A stretch of DNA of 34,243 nt from Archangium sp. GTDB taxonomy: Bacteria > Myxococcota > Myxococcia > Myxococcales > Myxococcaceae. The notes beneath the pieces were generated by a model. It did no database searches, was not told the DNA's origin, and saw only the letters and a program-made list of their open reading frames with translations. Where the stretch lies: contig JALHMW010000041.1 in NCBI GenBank assembly GCA_022843845.1, positions 1-34,243 on the forward strand, in the 5' to 3' direction. The position numbers and the translations under genes are program-made. Positions 7,753 to 17,120 of the stretch are shown one piece after another. Within the stretch, counting starts at the first letter, position 1; each line of letters begins with the position of its first letter.

Positions 7753-8787
7753 CTGGACGCGCTCGAAGCAGCGGTCGCCGCCTCACCGGACGATCCAGCG
7801 CCGCTCCTGGTCTGGGCCGACGCGCTCATCAGCAGAGGCGACCCGCTCGGGGAGTACGTCTCGCTGTCGTACTCGCAGACGAAGGAGGCCGACCCGTCCC
7901 GCTTCGTTCGCACGCGTGAACGCCTCGAGGCGTTGTTGGCGAGCCACCGTCAATCGTGGCTGCTCGACGCGCAGGTGACGGAGCCGCAGTGGCGCTGGGG
8001 GCTGCTGCGACGGTGTTCCGTGAGCGTCGACCCGGAGCAGCTCTTTCAGGCGCAGATGGCGTCGGACGATGCGTCGACCGCGCACTTCGGGTTGTTGGTC
8101 GATGAATTGAGCCGGGTGCTGAACTCGCCTGCCGGGAGGTTCCTCGAAGATGCTGCGCTCCAGCTGCCGGGCGGCCTGGGAACGATCGCGCCGTTGCTGG
8201 AAGTGATCAGTCGCCACCCGCTCCTTCGAGGACTGACGCTGGCGGGGCGCGGCGCGGAGTTCGGCGTTCGTCTCGAAGAGGCGCCCACCATCACGCGCTG
8301 GCGGTTGCTCGGGGTGCCGCTCAGTCCCGCGACACACCTGCCCTCGACCCTCGAGCTGCTGGAGTTGATCGACACCCCGCTCTTCCCCGGCGCCGAGGAG
8401 TTGCTCGCAACTCCGGCGCCGTCGCTTGCGATGCTGGGGCTGACGGACGATCACCTCGAGCTCGCGCGGTTGCTGCCTCGGCTCACCCCGGCCACGCATC
8501 CGAAGCTGCGTCGCTTGCGCCTGAGTGATGACGCCGCCGATGGCGTGCTCCTCGTGCTCGCCGAGAGCCCGTTGCTCAAGCAGCTCGAGGTGCTGCAATT
8601 CCACGGCCCCTTCACCGACCTCGGCCTCGATGCCGTGACACGGTCGGCGGCGCGGTTCTCGCGAATTCCGAAGCTGTCGTTCACCGGAGGCAGCGCGTCG
8701 GCGTCGCTCAAGCGCATGGCGTACAAGCAGTTGCCGCAGTTGGAGCTGTCGATGAAGCGGCCGGTCGCTGCGTGGACGGGGTGGTAG
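7753..8787 (+). CDS. TIGR02996-type domain protein, probable CTG start
   Basis: Reading from 7753 gives about 344 residues. The N-terminus (LEAAVAASPDDPAPLLVWADAL...GDPLGEYVSL) matches the myxobacterial TIGR02996 repeat-companion domain; the rest looks like a leucine-rich, LRR-like array (LELLELIDTPLFP, LRRLRLSDDA, LKQLEVLQFHG). Between the in-frame stop at 7699-7701 and the TTG codons at 7933/7936 there is no ATG, GTG or TTG, yet the domain is clearly coded in that stretch. The only near-start codons ahead of it are CTG at 7747 and 7753; GAAGAG at 7741-7746 could be the ribosome site for 7753. Starting at 7933 would delete the recognisable domain. Role unknown; probably protein interaction. 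Confidence 0.72.
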   Translation: MDALEAAVAASPDDPAPLLVWADALISRGDPLGEYVSLSYSQTKEADPSRFVRTRERLEALLASHRQSWLLDAQVTEPQWRWGLLRRCSVSVDPEQLFQAQMASDDASTAHFGLLVDELSRVLNSPAGRFLEDAALQLPGGLGTIAPLLEVISRHPLLRGLTLAGRGAEFGVRLEEAPTITRWRLLGVPLSPATHLPSTLELLELIDTPLFPGAEELLATPAPSLAMLGLTDDHLELARLLPRLTPATHPKLRRLRLSDDAADGVLLVLAESPLLKQLEVLQFHGPFTDLGLDAVTRSAARFSRIPKLSFTGGSASASLKRMAYKQLPQLELSMKRPVAAWTGW

Positions 8788-8874
8788 AACCAGAAGTGCC
8801 TGCCAGTGGTCCTCCCAGGCGGCGTTGATTGGTCCTCCATCGGGTCCAGTTCCGGAGTACGAGCGCGCGTCTTC

Positions 8875-9450
8875 ATGCCCCTCGCCCCAGGAGAAGAAGT
8901 CCCCGTCGAGAACTGGGTCGTCTTCGCGCCCGGCGCTGAGGGCCTGAAGGCCGTGCTGGGCAAGGACCTCTCGCCAGAGCTCGCTGAGAAGCTCAAGGCG
9001 CTTGGGCTCGACTTCTCCAAGCCGCTCCAGGTGGCGTACCCCGCGTCCCAATTCGAAGCCTGGGTCGCGCTCGCGGCGAGCACGCTCTTCCCCCACGAGG
9101 ACCCAGGGCAGGCGCAGCGGCTGCTGGGGCAACGCTTCTTCGACGGCTGGCGCGGCACGCTCACCGGCGCCGCTGCGTCAGCGTTCCTGCGCGTCATCGG
9201 CCCGCGCCGGGCGCTCGCGCGCGTCGGCCGGGCGTTCCGAAACGGCAACAACTTCACCGTGACGAGCACCACCTTCGAGTCGGAGAGCATCGCGCTCGTC
9301 GAGTTCCTCCAAACCCAGGACCTCCCCGACTTCGTGCGCGGCGTGCTCGAGGCCGGGCTGGTGTTGATGCACGTCACGGGCGAGGTGGACATCGTCTCGC
9401 GCGGCGGCCGACAGTTCGTGCTGCGCGTCACCTGGTCGCCCGGGAACTGA
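8875..9450 (+). CDS. TIGR02265 / DUF2378 family protein
   Basis: About 191 residues from the ATG at 8875, which sits a normal distance before the conserved opening (VVFAPGAEGLKAVLGKDLSPELAEKLKALGLDFSKP). A GTG at 8806 would add 23 residues without family character. Other landmarks are LGQRFFDGWRGTL and a C-terminal LVLMHVTGEVD...RGGRQFVLRVTW. The family occurs in many copies in myxobacteria and has no settled biochemical role. It lies between the TIGR02996-type gene and the membrane protein gene, all on the plus strand. Confidence 0.8.
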   Translation: MPLAPGEEVPVENWVVFAPGAEGLKAVLGKDLSPELAEKLKALGLDFSKPLQVAYPASQFEAWVALAASTLFPHEDPGQAQRLLGQRFFDGWRGTLTGAAASAFLRVIGPRRALARVGRAFRNGNNFTVTSTTFESESIALVEFLQTQDLPDFVRGVLEAGLVLMHVTGEVDIVSRGGRQFVLRVTWSPGN

Positions 9451-9464
9451 CTGAAGCGAAGTTC

Positions 9465-10790
9465 GTGCTTGTTGACCGCTTTCTCCACAGGCGCAGACTC
9501 ACCGTCGTGGAGTCCTTCGAGCCATACCCATCACTCGCGCTGGCCCTCCTGAGCGGGCTGCTCATCGGCCTCGAGCGCGAACACTCGAAACCGTCGGCTG
9601 CAGAGAAGCGCGGCTTCACCGGCGGCGTTCGCACCTACCCGCTCTTCGCGCTGCTCGGCGCGACGACGGCGTTGATGATGGAGAAGCACGGCGCGCTCCC
9701 GTTGTTCGGCGCGGGCCTCGCGCTGACCCTCTTGCTGGCGGTCGGCTACTGGCGCGACGTGGAGCAGGGACACGTCGGCCTCACCACCGAGGCGAGCGCG
9801 CTGCTCACCTTCTTCCTCGGCGCCCTCGCCACCTCGCACGGCGTCATCGAGCCGCTCCAGCTGCGCATCTTCGTCGTCGCCAGCATCACCGTCACCGCCA
9901 CCTTCCTCCTGTCTGCGAAGCCCGAGCTGCGGCAGTTCTCGGCGAAGCTCTCGCGCGACGACGTCATCGCCACGGTGAAGTTCCTGCTCATCGCGGTGGT
10001 GATTCTGCCCGTGTTGCCGAACGAGCCCCTCGGCCCCTACGGCGCGCTCAACCCGTACCGCATCGGCTTCATGGTGCTCCTCATCGCGGGCATCGGCTTC
10101 GTCGGCTACGTGGCCATGCGGCTCTTCGGTCACGGCAAAGGGCTGCTCATCACCGGCGCCATCGGCGGCCTCGTCTCGTCCACGGCCGTCACCCTCGCCT
10201 CGGCGGCGCGCGCGAAGCAGACCCCGGCGCTCGCCTCGGTCAGCGCGCTCGCCGTCGTCATCGCCAGCACCATCATGTTCGTCCGCGTGCTCATCACGGT
10301 GGCGGCCGTCGAGGTGTCGCTGCTGCCGAAGCTCGCCATTCCGCTCGGCGCGATGTCGGTGATCAGCCTGGGCGCCGTCGGGTGGATGGCGTTTCGCGAT
10401 CGTGGCCACCGGGCCACCGAGAGCACCGTCGAGCTGACGAACCCCTTCGAGCTCCGAAAGGCGCTCCAGTTCGGCGCCTTCTTCGTCTTCATCCTCGTCG
10501 CCTCGCGCTGGGCCACCGACACCTTCGGCGACGCGGGCACCTACCTCGCGGGGCTGTTCGCGGGGCTGACCGACGTCGATGCCATCACCCTGTCGATGTC
10601 GAACCTGGTGAAGAACGGCTCCATCGACCCGCAGGTCGCCACGCGCACCATCGTCATCGCGGTCGCGAGCAACACGGTGGTGAAGGCGATCATGGCGCTG
10701 GTGCTCGGAGGCTGGGTCTTCGCCCGCCGCATCGTCGAGGTGTCGGCGGTGGTGCTGGTGGTGGGCCTGGGGCTCGCCATCATCCTGTAG
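9465..10790 (+). CDS. DUF4010 / MgtC-SapB-like integral membrane protein
   Basis: The 441-residue product is very hydrophobic with about eleven to twelve membrane segments. The first segment ends in the MgtC/SapB-like signature LLSGLLIGLEREHS, with GVRTYPLFALLGA after it. The second half carries GLVSSTAVTLASAARA and a C-terminal DUF4010-type block (GLFAGLTDVDAITLSMSN). It is likely an inner-membrane transporter or channel-like protein of unknown substrate. The start is taken as the GTG at 9465, preceded by GAAGCGAAG; a GTG at 9507 directly before the first membrane segment is the main alternative. Confidence 0.85.
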   Translation: MLVDRFLHRRRLTVVESFEPYPSLALALLSGLLIGLEREHSKPSAAEKRGFTGGVRTYPLFALLGATTALMMEKHGALPLFGAGLALTLLLAVGYWRDVEQGHVGLTTEASALLTFFLGALATSHGVIEPLQLRIFVVASITVTATFLLSAKPELRQFSAKLSRDDVIATVKFLLIAVVILPVLPNEPLGPYGALNPYRIGFMVLLIAGIGFVGYVAMRLFGHGKGLLITGAIGGLVSSTAVTLASAARAKQTPALASVSALAVVIASTIMFVRVLITVAAVEVSLLPKLAIPLGAMSVISLGAVGWMAFRDRGHRATESTVELTNPFELRKALQFGAFFVFILVASRWATDTFGDAGTYLAGLFAGLTDVDAITLSMSNLVKNGSIDPQVATRTIVIAVASNTVVKAIMALVLGGWVFARRIVEVSAVVLVVGLGLAIIL

Positions 10791-10839
10791 CGCCTCTGGC
10801 TGTTTGCCCCAGAGCGCCCGTTCGGGGTAGCCACGGAGC

Positions 10840-13800
10840 ATGCGTCACGTCGTGCCCGGTCTCGTCTCGCTCCTCGTCGCGCTGTTCCCCCACTTCGCCG
10901 ACGCCCAGTGTGGGCGCCCTGGCGTCAACGGCTACGCGAACTTCACGTTCCCGAACGGCATGACGACGGGCGACACCATCACCTACACGAACGTCGGCCT
11001 GCTCAGCGGCTCGGCCGTCGACGTGCGGGTGACGCGGCTGTCGACGACGCCCTCGACCGGCTTCACGCACACCCTCCAGGGCATCAGCGGCGCGGCGGTC
11101 GTCACCTTCGCCAGCGCCATGCCCCCGGGAGCGCCCGGCACCGCGACGCTGCGCCTGCGCTACGAGCTCTTCCTCACGGGAACGACGACGCCAGCGATGG
11201 GCGACTTCTCGGCTGAGATTGGCGACCTCGACCGCACCACCAGCTTCACCGAGCGCATCATCCCCACCCTCGGCGGCCTCACCGCGTACGAGCTCTCGCG
11301 CACGCCGCCCACCACGGTGCAGGCCGGCGCGCGCGCGACCGAGATCGTCTTCAGCGGCACCGCCGACAACGGCGTCGGCTCCGGGGCCTTCGACAACGCG
11401 GTCGTCCTCACCTTCCGCAACCGCTCGTCGTTCGACATCGCGTACGAGGTCGAGCACGACGGCACGACGTTCAATCGATTCTTCGCGCTCGACGCCTCGC
11501 TCCCGAACTTCATCACCGCGGCGACGACGACGGTCTGCGTGCCCGTCACCGACACCGACGCCGACGGCGTGCCCAACCTCATCGACGTCGACGACGATGG
11601 CGATGGCATCGACGACGCCCTCGAAGGTTCGGGAGACCTCGACAACGACGGCATTCCCAACTCGCTCGATCTCGACTCCGACGGCGATGGCATCAGCGAC
11701 ACGCTCGAGGCCGGCGGCGCCGACGCGAACGTGAATGGCCGGCTCGACGGCTGTCCTCCCGTGCAGGCGAACGGGCGCTGCCAGAGCGGCGGCATCGTGA
11801 CACCCCGCTCCACCGACACCGACGGGCGCCCCGACTTCCTCGACGCCGACTCCGACGACGACGGCATTCCCGACGCGCGCGAGTACGGCTACGCCGACGC
11901 GAACGGAGACGGCCGCGTCGACAACGCCCTCGACGCGAACAACGACGGCTTCCTCGACGCGCCGCGGACGATGGGCGTGAACACCGACGGCGACCTCTTC
12001 GCGGACCATCTCGACCCCGACAGCGACGCCGATGGCATCTCGGACTTCATCGAGGCGTTCGACACCAACAACGACGGCACGGCAGATCGCATGAAGGCCA
12101 ACGCCGACTCCGACGGCGATGGCATCGACAACGCGTTCGACGTGACGTGTACCGGCATCGGCGTTCCTTTCGGCTGTGCTGCGGCAGGCCTCGGCGTGAC
12201 GAGCCCGCTGTCGGTGGCGCGCGACCGTGACGGCGACGGCGTTCCCAACTGGCAAGACACCTGCGCCGACGGGTACGTGCGCGGCGGTGAGGCGTGCGAC
12301 GACGGCAACGGCCAGAACGGTGACGGCTGCTCCGCGACGTGCACGCTCGAGCCGGGCTTCTCGTGCGTCGGGAACGTGCCGACGCGCTGCACCCAGGTGA
12401 CGGCGCCGACGATTCAGACGCCCACGATGAACGCGACCGTCGGGCCCAACCCGTCCCTGTCAGGCACGGGCCTCGCTGGAGCCCTCGTCACCGTCAGCCG
12501 CAGCGGTGGCGCCAGCGTGTGCACGGCGACCGTCAACGCCGGCGGCAACTGGAGCTGCAGCTCGATGCTCGGCAATGGGATGTACACCGTCACCGCCACC
12601 CAGACGCTCAACCAGGTGACCGGCCCCGCGAGCGCCGCGCGCACCTTCACCGTCTCGGGCACCGTGCCCAGCGTCGTCGTCTCGATGCCTCCTGCCATCA
12701 ACGCGATGAACGCCGGCACCTACGTCGTCAGCGGCACCTGCACCACCGCCGCGGGCACCGTGTCACTCGTCGTCGGCACGCTGATGACGACGGCGCCCTG
12801 CACCGCGGGCACCTTCAGCCGAACCCTCGACGCGCGCCCCATTGCCGACGCGCTGCAGGTCACCATCAGCGCCTCGCAGACCAACGCGAGCGGCACCGTC
12901 ATCGACACCAAGTACGCCCTGAAAGACACCGTGGTGCCCGGAGCGCCGGTCATCACCTCGCCCGTCGACATGAGCCGCATCACCGAGACCCGGCCCGCCA
13001 TCACCGGAAGCGCCGAGCCCAACGCCACCGTCACCGTCACCATCAGCGGGAGCGTCGCCGGCACCGCGGTCGCCGATGGCAACAGCGCGTGGACGTTCAC
13101 CGCCTCGATGCCGCTGCCGCTCGGGATGAATACGGTGAGCGCGACGCAGACCGACGTCGCAGGCAACACCGGCCCGACGAGCGCGACGACGACCTTCACC
13201 ATCGAGGCGCCGAACCCGCCGCCGGTCATCACCACGCCGCAAGACGGCGCGACGCTCTCGACGCGCACGCCGTCCATCGGAGGCACGGCGAGCCCCGGCG
13301 TCAGCGTGACGGTTCGCCTCAACGGCATGGTGTTGGGAACTGCGATCGCCAACGCGCAGGGCGCCTGGAGCCTCGTGCCCCCGATGCCGTTGATGCCGGG
13401 CACCTGGTCGGCCGTCGCCACTGCGACCAACGTCACCGGCAACGTCAGCGCCAACAGCAACACCGTCGTCTTCGTCATCTCGGCCGGCATGGCGCAGGCG
13501 CCGACGGTCACGGCTCCCGCGAATGACACCATCACCCGCGACAACACCCCCGACGTCGAAGGCACCGCGACGCCCGGCGCGACCGTCACCGTCATCATCA
13601 ATGGGCAGGACGCTGGCACGACGACCGCCGACGCGATGGGCCGTTGGCAGTTCACCGTCTCGACCCCGCTCGCCGAAGGGCCCCACGACGTCCGCGCGCG
13701 GCAGACCATCGGCGGCGCCACCAGCGGCGACAGCACCTCCAACCGCTTCGTCGTCGACACCGTCGGCCCGCCCACCACCCTCAAGGTCGACCCGACCGAC

Positions 13801-14154
13801 ACCTCGGTCGGCACGCGCGTCACCGCCAGTGGCGTCACCGAGCCCAACGCCAGCGTCACGGTCTTCTTGAACGATCGCGCCATCGGCACGGTGCAGGCCG
13901 ACGGCTCGGGGTTGTGGACGTTGCCGCTCCCCGACGCGGAGCTGCCCATCGGCGAGTACCAGGTCGCCGCGCAGGCGACCGACGCCGCGGGGAACACCGG
14001 GCCGAAGACGGCCGCGGTCGCGATCATCGTGCGTCGCGTGAACCAGGCGTGGGGTGGTGGTGGCATCGGCGGGGGCAACGGCTGCTCGTCGGTGAGTGGC
14101 CCCGTGCTCCTCGGTCTGCTGATCGTGCTCAGCCGCCGGCGCCGGTCCGCGTGA
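10840..14154 (+). CDS. Secreted surface protein: TSP3 repeats, Ig-like repeats, MYXO-CTERM
   Basis: A 1104-residue exported protein. Residues 1-22 are a signal peptide, probably cut after ADA. Residues 24-232 form a beta-rich head domain. Residues 235-475 contain calcium-binding thrombospondin type 3 repeats of the DxDxDGxxD kind (DTDADGVPN, DLDNDGIPN, DSDGDGISD). Residues about 480-510 are a myxobacterial Cys-rich repeat (CDDGNGQNGDGCSATC). Six Ig-like domains follow, each starting like APTVTAPA, PVITSPV or PPVITTPQ and holding GTAxPGAxVTV cores. The last 35 residues have a Gly-rich stretch, GCSS, a membrane segment and RRRR, the MYXO-CTERM sorting pattern. A role as adhesin or gliding-related surface protein is inferred from architecture. 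The 3' end overlaps the kinase gene on the other strand by 26 bases. Confidence 0.88.
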   Translation: MRHVVPGLVSLLVALFPHFADAQCGRPGVNGYANFTFPNGMTTGDTITYTNVGLLSGSAVDVRVTRLSTTPSTGFTHTLQGISGAAVVTFASAMPPGAPGTATLRLRYELFLTGTTTPAMGDFSAEIGDLDRTTSFTERIIPTLGGLTAYELSRTPPTTVQAGARATEIVFSGTADNGVGSGAFDNAVVLTFRNRSSFDIAYEVEHDGTTFNRFFALDASLPNFITAATTTVCVPVTDTDADGVPNLIDVDDDGDGIDDALEGSGDLDNDGIPNSLDLDSDGDGISDTLEAGGADANVNGRLDGCPPVQANGRCQSGGIVTPRSTDTDGRPDFLDADSDDDGIPDAREYGYADANGDGRVDNALDANNDGFLDAPRTMGVNTDGDLFADHLDPDSDADGISDFIEAFDTNNDGTADRMKANADSDGDGIDNAFDVTCTGIGVPFGCAAAGLGVTSPLSVARDRDGDGVPNWQDTCADGYVRGGEACDDGNGQNGDGCSATCTLEPGFSCVGNVPTRCTQVTAPTIQTPTMNATVGPNPSLSGTGLAGALVTVSRSGGASVCTATVNAGGNWSCSSMLGNGMYTVTATQTLNQVTGPASAARTFTVSGTVPSVVVSMPPAINAMNAGTYVVSGTCTTAAGTVSLVVGTLMTTAPCTAGTFSRTLDARPIADALQVTISASQTNASGTVIDTKYALKDTVVPGAPVITSPVDMSRITETRPAITGSAEPNATVTVTISGSVAGTAVADGNSAWTFTASMPLPLGMNTVSATQTDVAGNTGPTSATTTFTIEAPNPPPVITTPQDGATLSTRTPSIGGTASPGVSVTVRLNGMVLGTAIANAQGAWSLVPPMPLMPGTWSAVATATNVTGNVSANSNTVVFVISAGMAQAPTVTAPANDTITRDNTPDVEGTATPGATVTVIINGQDAGTTTADAMGRWQFTVSTPLAEGPHDVRARQTIGGATSGDSTSNRFVVDTVGPPTTLKVDPTDTSVGTRVTASGVTEPNASVTVFLNDRAIGTVQADGSGLWTLPLPDAELPIGEYQVAAQATDAAGNTGPKTAAVAIIVRRVNQAWGGGGIGGGNGCSSVSGPVLLGLLIVLSRRRRSA

Positions 14155-16018
14155 CGCTGGCCTTCCTCTGCCGCGCCTCGAGCGCCTTCGTCTGCCGGAA
14201 GAACACGATGAACATGTTGAGGAGCAGCCCAGCGCTCCCCAGCGAGGCGAACTCGTAGCGCCACTGCGGCCAGCGCAGCGACAGCAACAACGTCAGCAGG
14301 AAGCTCACGGGCGCGGGCCACACCTCACGAACGAGCCCTGCGGCGACGACGCCAGACAAGAGGAACCAATTGAAGTGCAGGACGATGATCGTCCGCTCGC
14401 CAAGCCCGCCCAGGAAGAGCTTGATGAAGACCAGCGTGGCGATCTGCAGCACCGTGCCAAAGAGGAGCACGTTGGCGATCTGCACGTTCAGCGGTGTGCG
14501 ACGCTCGCTGGGCGTTCGGCTGATGACGGCGAGCATCAGCAAGAGGCTGGCACTCGCGACCGGCACCGAGATGAGCGTCTCGTCCTGGTCGGGGAACGCC
14601 GCGTGGTACCGGCCCATCAGCCAGGGAGAGATCGCCCAGATCGAGCCCAGCGCGATGGCCAGCAGCATCCGAACGCGGCTCCCAGTGAGCGGATCGAACG
14701 ACTGGGCGAGCTGGTGCAGCCGCTCGAGCTCCTTCTTCTTCTCGGCCTCGGCCGCCTGCGCGTCCGCCACGGCGGCGATCAGGGGCGGCGGTGGCTCGGT
14801 CAGCTCGGCGAGCAACGCCTGGGCCGAGCGCACCGAGCCGTGCTTCAGCTCGAAGCGCACCATCTGGGCCGTGATCCGCTCGAGCGCCTCCCGCGCATGC
14901 ACGTTCCCGGGCCAGACGCGCAGGGCCTGTTGAAAGCCGAAGCGGCACTCCGAGAACAACCGCGATACGCGCACCGGGTCTGCCTCGCCGCCCAGGAGCG
15001 TCAGCAGCTCGGCTGCCCGCGTCTCTGACTGTTGCTCGAGCTCTCGTGAGCCCTGGTGCTCGAGGAACGCCTCGAGGGACACACGAACGTCGAGCGCGCT
15101 CTGAGGCCGGGAGGACGGCTCCCGCGCCATGCAGCGCCGAATCACCAGCTCGAGCTCGGCGGGCATGTCGCTCGGGAGCTCTGGCTCCGAGGTGAGCACG
15201 CTCTGGAACATCTGGTGCGGCGCGCTTCGCAGGTGCGGGGGCCGGCCGCTCACCACCTCACAGAGGATCGAGCCGAGCAGGTAGACGTCGGTTGCGGCCG
15301 AGAGCACTGCGCCGTCTCCACCGAGCATCTCAGGCGCCATGTACGCCGGCGTTCCCGCGAACTGTGCGCTCGCGCCGGCCGTCGTCGCGATGCCCCAGTC
15401 CACCAGGTACACCTCCCCGAAGCGGCCGAGCATGACGTTGTCGGGCTTCAGATCGCGGTGAACGATGCCGCGCGAGTTCGCGAAGTGAACGGCGTTGCAC
15501 AGCTGCATCACGATGCGCAGGTGCGACTCGAGGCGGGTGCGGCCTGGTGCGTAGGTGGTGAGCTCGGCCTCTCCCGACAACAGCTTCGACCACGTCACGC
15601 CCTCGATGCGCTTCATCACCACGACGGGCAGGCCGTCGGCGCCGAGCGAGAGCGCGTAGATGGGAAGTATGCCCGGGTGCTCGAGCGAGCCCGCGAGCCA
15701 CGCCTCTGACAGCAGCGCCTCGACGTCGTGCTCCGACTGGCGTTCGCGCAGCGTCTTCACCGCGACCTGGCGATCGAGTGCCACCTGCCGCGCGAGCTTC
15801 ACGATGCCCATGCCGCCGCGCCCGAGTTCGCCTTCGTCGACCAGCGCCCGGTGATCGTGCGTCAGGCTCTGCAGCACGTCGAGCGCGCGCCGGCCGGTGC
15901 GGACCTCTCGCGGCGGCTCCACCGTGGAGCGTGGGTTGCGAACGACCGTCTCGGCTTCAGCTCCGAGCGTCTGCACCAGAGACGAAATGCGCTGCTCGAG
16001 CTCGGCGTCGGACGGCAT
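14129..16018 (-). CDS. Membrane-anchored Ser/Thr protein kinase
   Basis: A 629-residue Hanks-type kinase. The Gly loop GELGRGGMG is at 63-71, the ATP-binding Lys88 in VAVK, the catalytic HRDLKPDN at 187-194, the metal-binding motif reads DWG (207-209) in place of DFG, and APE is at 228-230. After the kinase domain (to about 325) come a helical, TPR-like region, a charged coiled coil near 420-440 (AEAEKKKELERLHQL) and about six membrane segments between 450 and 605. The long C-terminal membrane part is unlike the common one-pass sensor kinases. The start is the ATG at 16018. It is divergent from the esterase-like gene (64 bases) and convergent with the surface-protein gene. Confidence 0.9.
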   Translation of the reverse strand: MPSDAELEQRISSLVQTLGAEAETVVRNPRSTVEPPREVRTGRRALDVLQSLTHDHRALVDEGELGRGGMGIVKLARQVALDRQVAVKTLRERQSEHDVEALLSEAWLAGSLEHPGILPIYALSLGADGLPVVVMKRIEGVTWSKLLSGEAELTTYAPGRTRLESHLRIVMQLCNAVHFANSRGIVHRDLKPDNVMLGRFGEVYLVDWGIATTAGASAQFAGTPAYMAPEMLGGDGAVLSAATDVYLLGSILCEVVSGRPPHLRSAPHQMFQSVLTSEPELPSDMPAELELVIRRCMAREPSSRPQSALDVRVSLEAFLEHQGSRELEQQSETRAAELLTLLGGEADPVRVSRLFSECRFGFQQALRVWPGNVHAREALERITAQMVRFELKHGSVRSAQALLAELTEPPPPLIAAVADAQAAEAEKKKELERLHQLAQSFDPLTGSRVRMLLAIALGSIWAISPWLMGRYHAAFPDQDETLISVPVASASLLLMLAVISRTPSERRTPLNVQIANVLLFGTVLQIATLVFIKLFLGGLGERTIIVLHFNWFLLSGVVAAGLVREVWPAPVSFLLTLLLSLRWPQWRYEFASLGSAGLLLNMFIVFFRQTKALEARQRKASVTRTGAGG

Positions 16019-16082
16019 GGAGTCGTTCGCGAGCGTAGACCAACTGCTTGCGACGGCTGCGATCGAGTGACTCTAATGCTGC

Positions 16083-17099
16083 ATGTCTCGAGGGTGGCTG
16101 CTCGCAGTCGCGGTGGTGTCGGCAGGGTGCGGGCGAGGCCAGGGCGTCGTGCCCGACGGTGGCGGCCCGATGAACGTCTCGGACGGCGGGCTCCGTGGTG
16201 ACGCAGGCGCGCAGGTGACGCTGCGCCCATGTCCCACGCGTGGTGCTGGCGCGATGGAAGGTGACGTCTGCTTCGTGATCACGCCGGCCGAGACGGGGCT
16301 CCCTGCCTCGGGCGCGGGCGCCACGGTAGACCAGTACGCGCTCAGGCCGTCAGCGAACGCGCGCGGTCAGTTGCTCCTGTTCTTCAACGGCAGCGGCGGC
16401 TCACCTCGCGCCGGCACGGGGACCTCCGCGGGGAGCTGGTACGGCGTCGCGCGCGCCCAGGGCCTGCACGTGCTCGCGCCGAGCTACGTCAGCGGCTCGA
16501 CGGTGGGCGGCCTCTGCGGCGGCCTGGACGCCTGCTTCGAGCCTACCCGCGCCACCATTCTCACCGGAGACTTCGTGACCGGCGCGGCCGATTCGCTGAG
16601 CGACATGACCTTCGATGAAGCCGCGTTCGATCGCATCGCCGCGGCGCTCCTCACCTTGTCGGACTCCGATCGCGACGGGCGCTGGGGCGACTTCCTCGAT
16701 CGCACGAAGCTGCCCGACGCCGAGGCCGCGATTCGCTGGGACAAGGTGATCGTCTCGGGTCACTCGCAGGGAGGCGGCCACGCAGCGCTCATCGGGAAGC
16801 GGCAGTCGGTCGCCCGGGTGGTGATGCTCGCGTCTCCGTGCGACTCGGCAGGCGGAACCGTGGCGACGTGGCTCTCGAGCCCCGCTGGCTACAAGACGGA
16901 TCCCTCGACGACGTTCTTCGGCCTCGCCTCGATGGGCGACACCACCTGCCCGCGCGCGCACGACGCCTGGCAGGCGCTCGGTATGCCCTCGACGGCCCAG
17001 ACGCGTGACGCTCCGGTGTGCGCAGGCGAGGCACCACACGGAGCGCCCCTCGGCTGCTCGAGCAACGCGGCGGCGTGGGCTGAGCTGCTGAAGCCGTGA
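16083..17099 (+). CDS. Putative lipoprotein alpha/beta-hydrolase
   Basis: The 338-residue product has a hydrophobic start ending VVSAGC, so Cys16 may be a lipidation site, although the -3 residue is Ser rather than Leu. A short Gly/Asp-rich linker follows. The hydrolase part has an oxyanion-like LLFFNGSGG (98-106), the nucleophile elbow GHSQGG with Ser228, and a late EAPHGAP with His319 as likely catalytic histidine. Several Cys pairs (GLCGGLDACF, APVCAG...LGCSS) fit an extracytoplasmic location. The substrate cannot be read from the sequence. It is transcribed away from the kinase gene and ends 21 bases from the convergent glycosyltransferase gene. Confidence 0.78.
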   Translation: MSRGWLLAVAVVSAGCGRGQGVVPDGGGPMNVSDGGLRGDAGAQVTLRPCPTRGAGAMEGDVCFVITPAETGLPASGAGATVDQYALRPSANARGQLLLFFNGSGGSPRAGTGTSAGSWYGVARAQGLHVLAPSYVSGSTVGGLCGGLDACFEPTRATILTGDFVTGAADSLSDMTFDEAAFDRIAAALLTLSDSDRDGRWGDFLDRTKLPDAEAAIRWDKVIVSGHSQGGGHAALIGKRQSVARVVMLASPCDSAGGTVATWLSSPAGYKTDPSTTFFGLASMGDTTCPRAHDAWQALGMPSTAQTRDAPVCAGEAPHGAPLGCSSNAAAWAELLKP

Positions 17100-17120
17100 G
17101 CGCTCAGTCGGGAGTCGACG

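Noticed and set aside
7783..9132. 449-codon minus-strand frame opposite the TIGR02996 and DUF2378 genes
   Set aside because: It spans two recognisable plus-strand genes and their gap, and its product is low-complexity Arg/Glu/Gln.
10793..10815. CTCTGG/CCAGAG hairpin after the DUF4010 gene as terminator
   Set aside because: The stem is only six pairs and no T-run follows, so I do not call a terminator.
10780..12255. Minus-strand frame opposite the TSP3 repeats, rich in Val/Gly/Glu
   Set aside because: Its regularity is only the mirror of the DxDxDG repeat codons on the plus strand.
12720..14321. 533-codon minus-strand frame opposite the Ig-like repeats
   Set aside because: Its repeats mirror the Thr/Val codons of the plus-strand protein and it crosses the end of both real genes.
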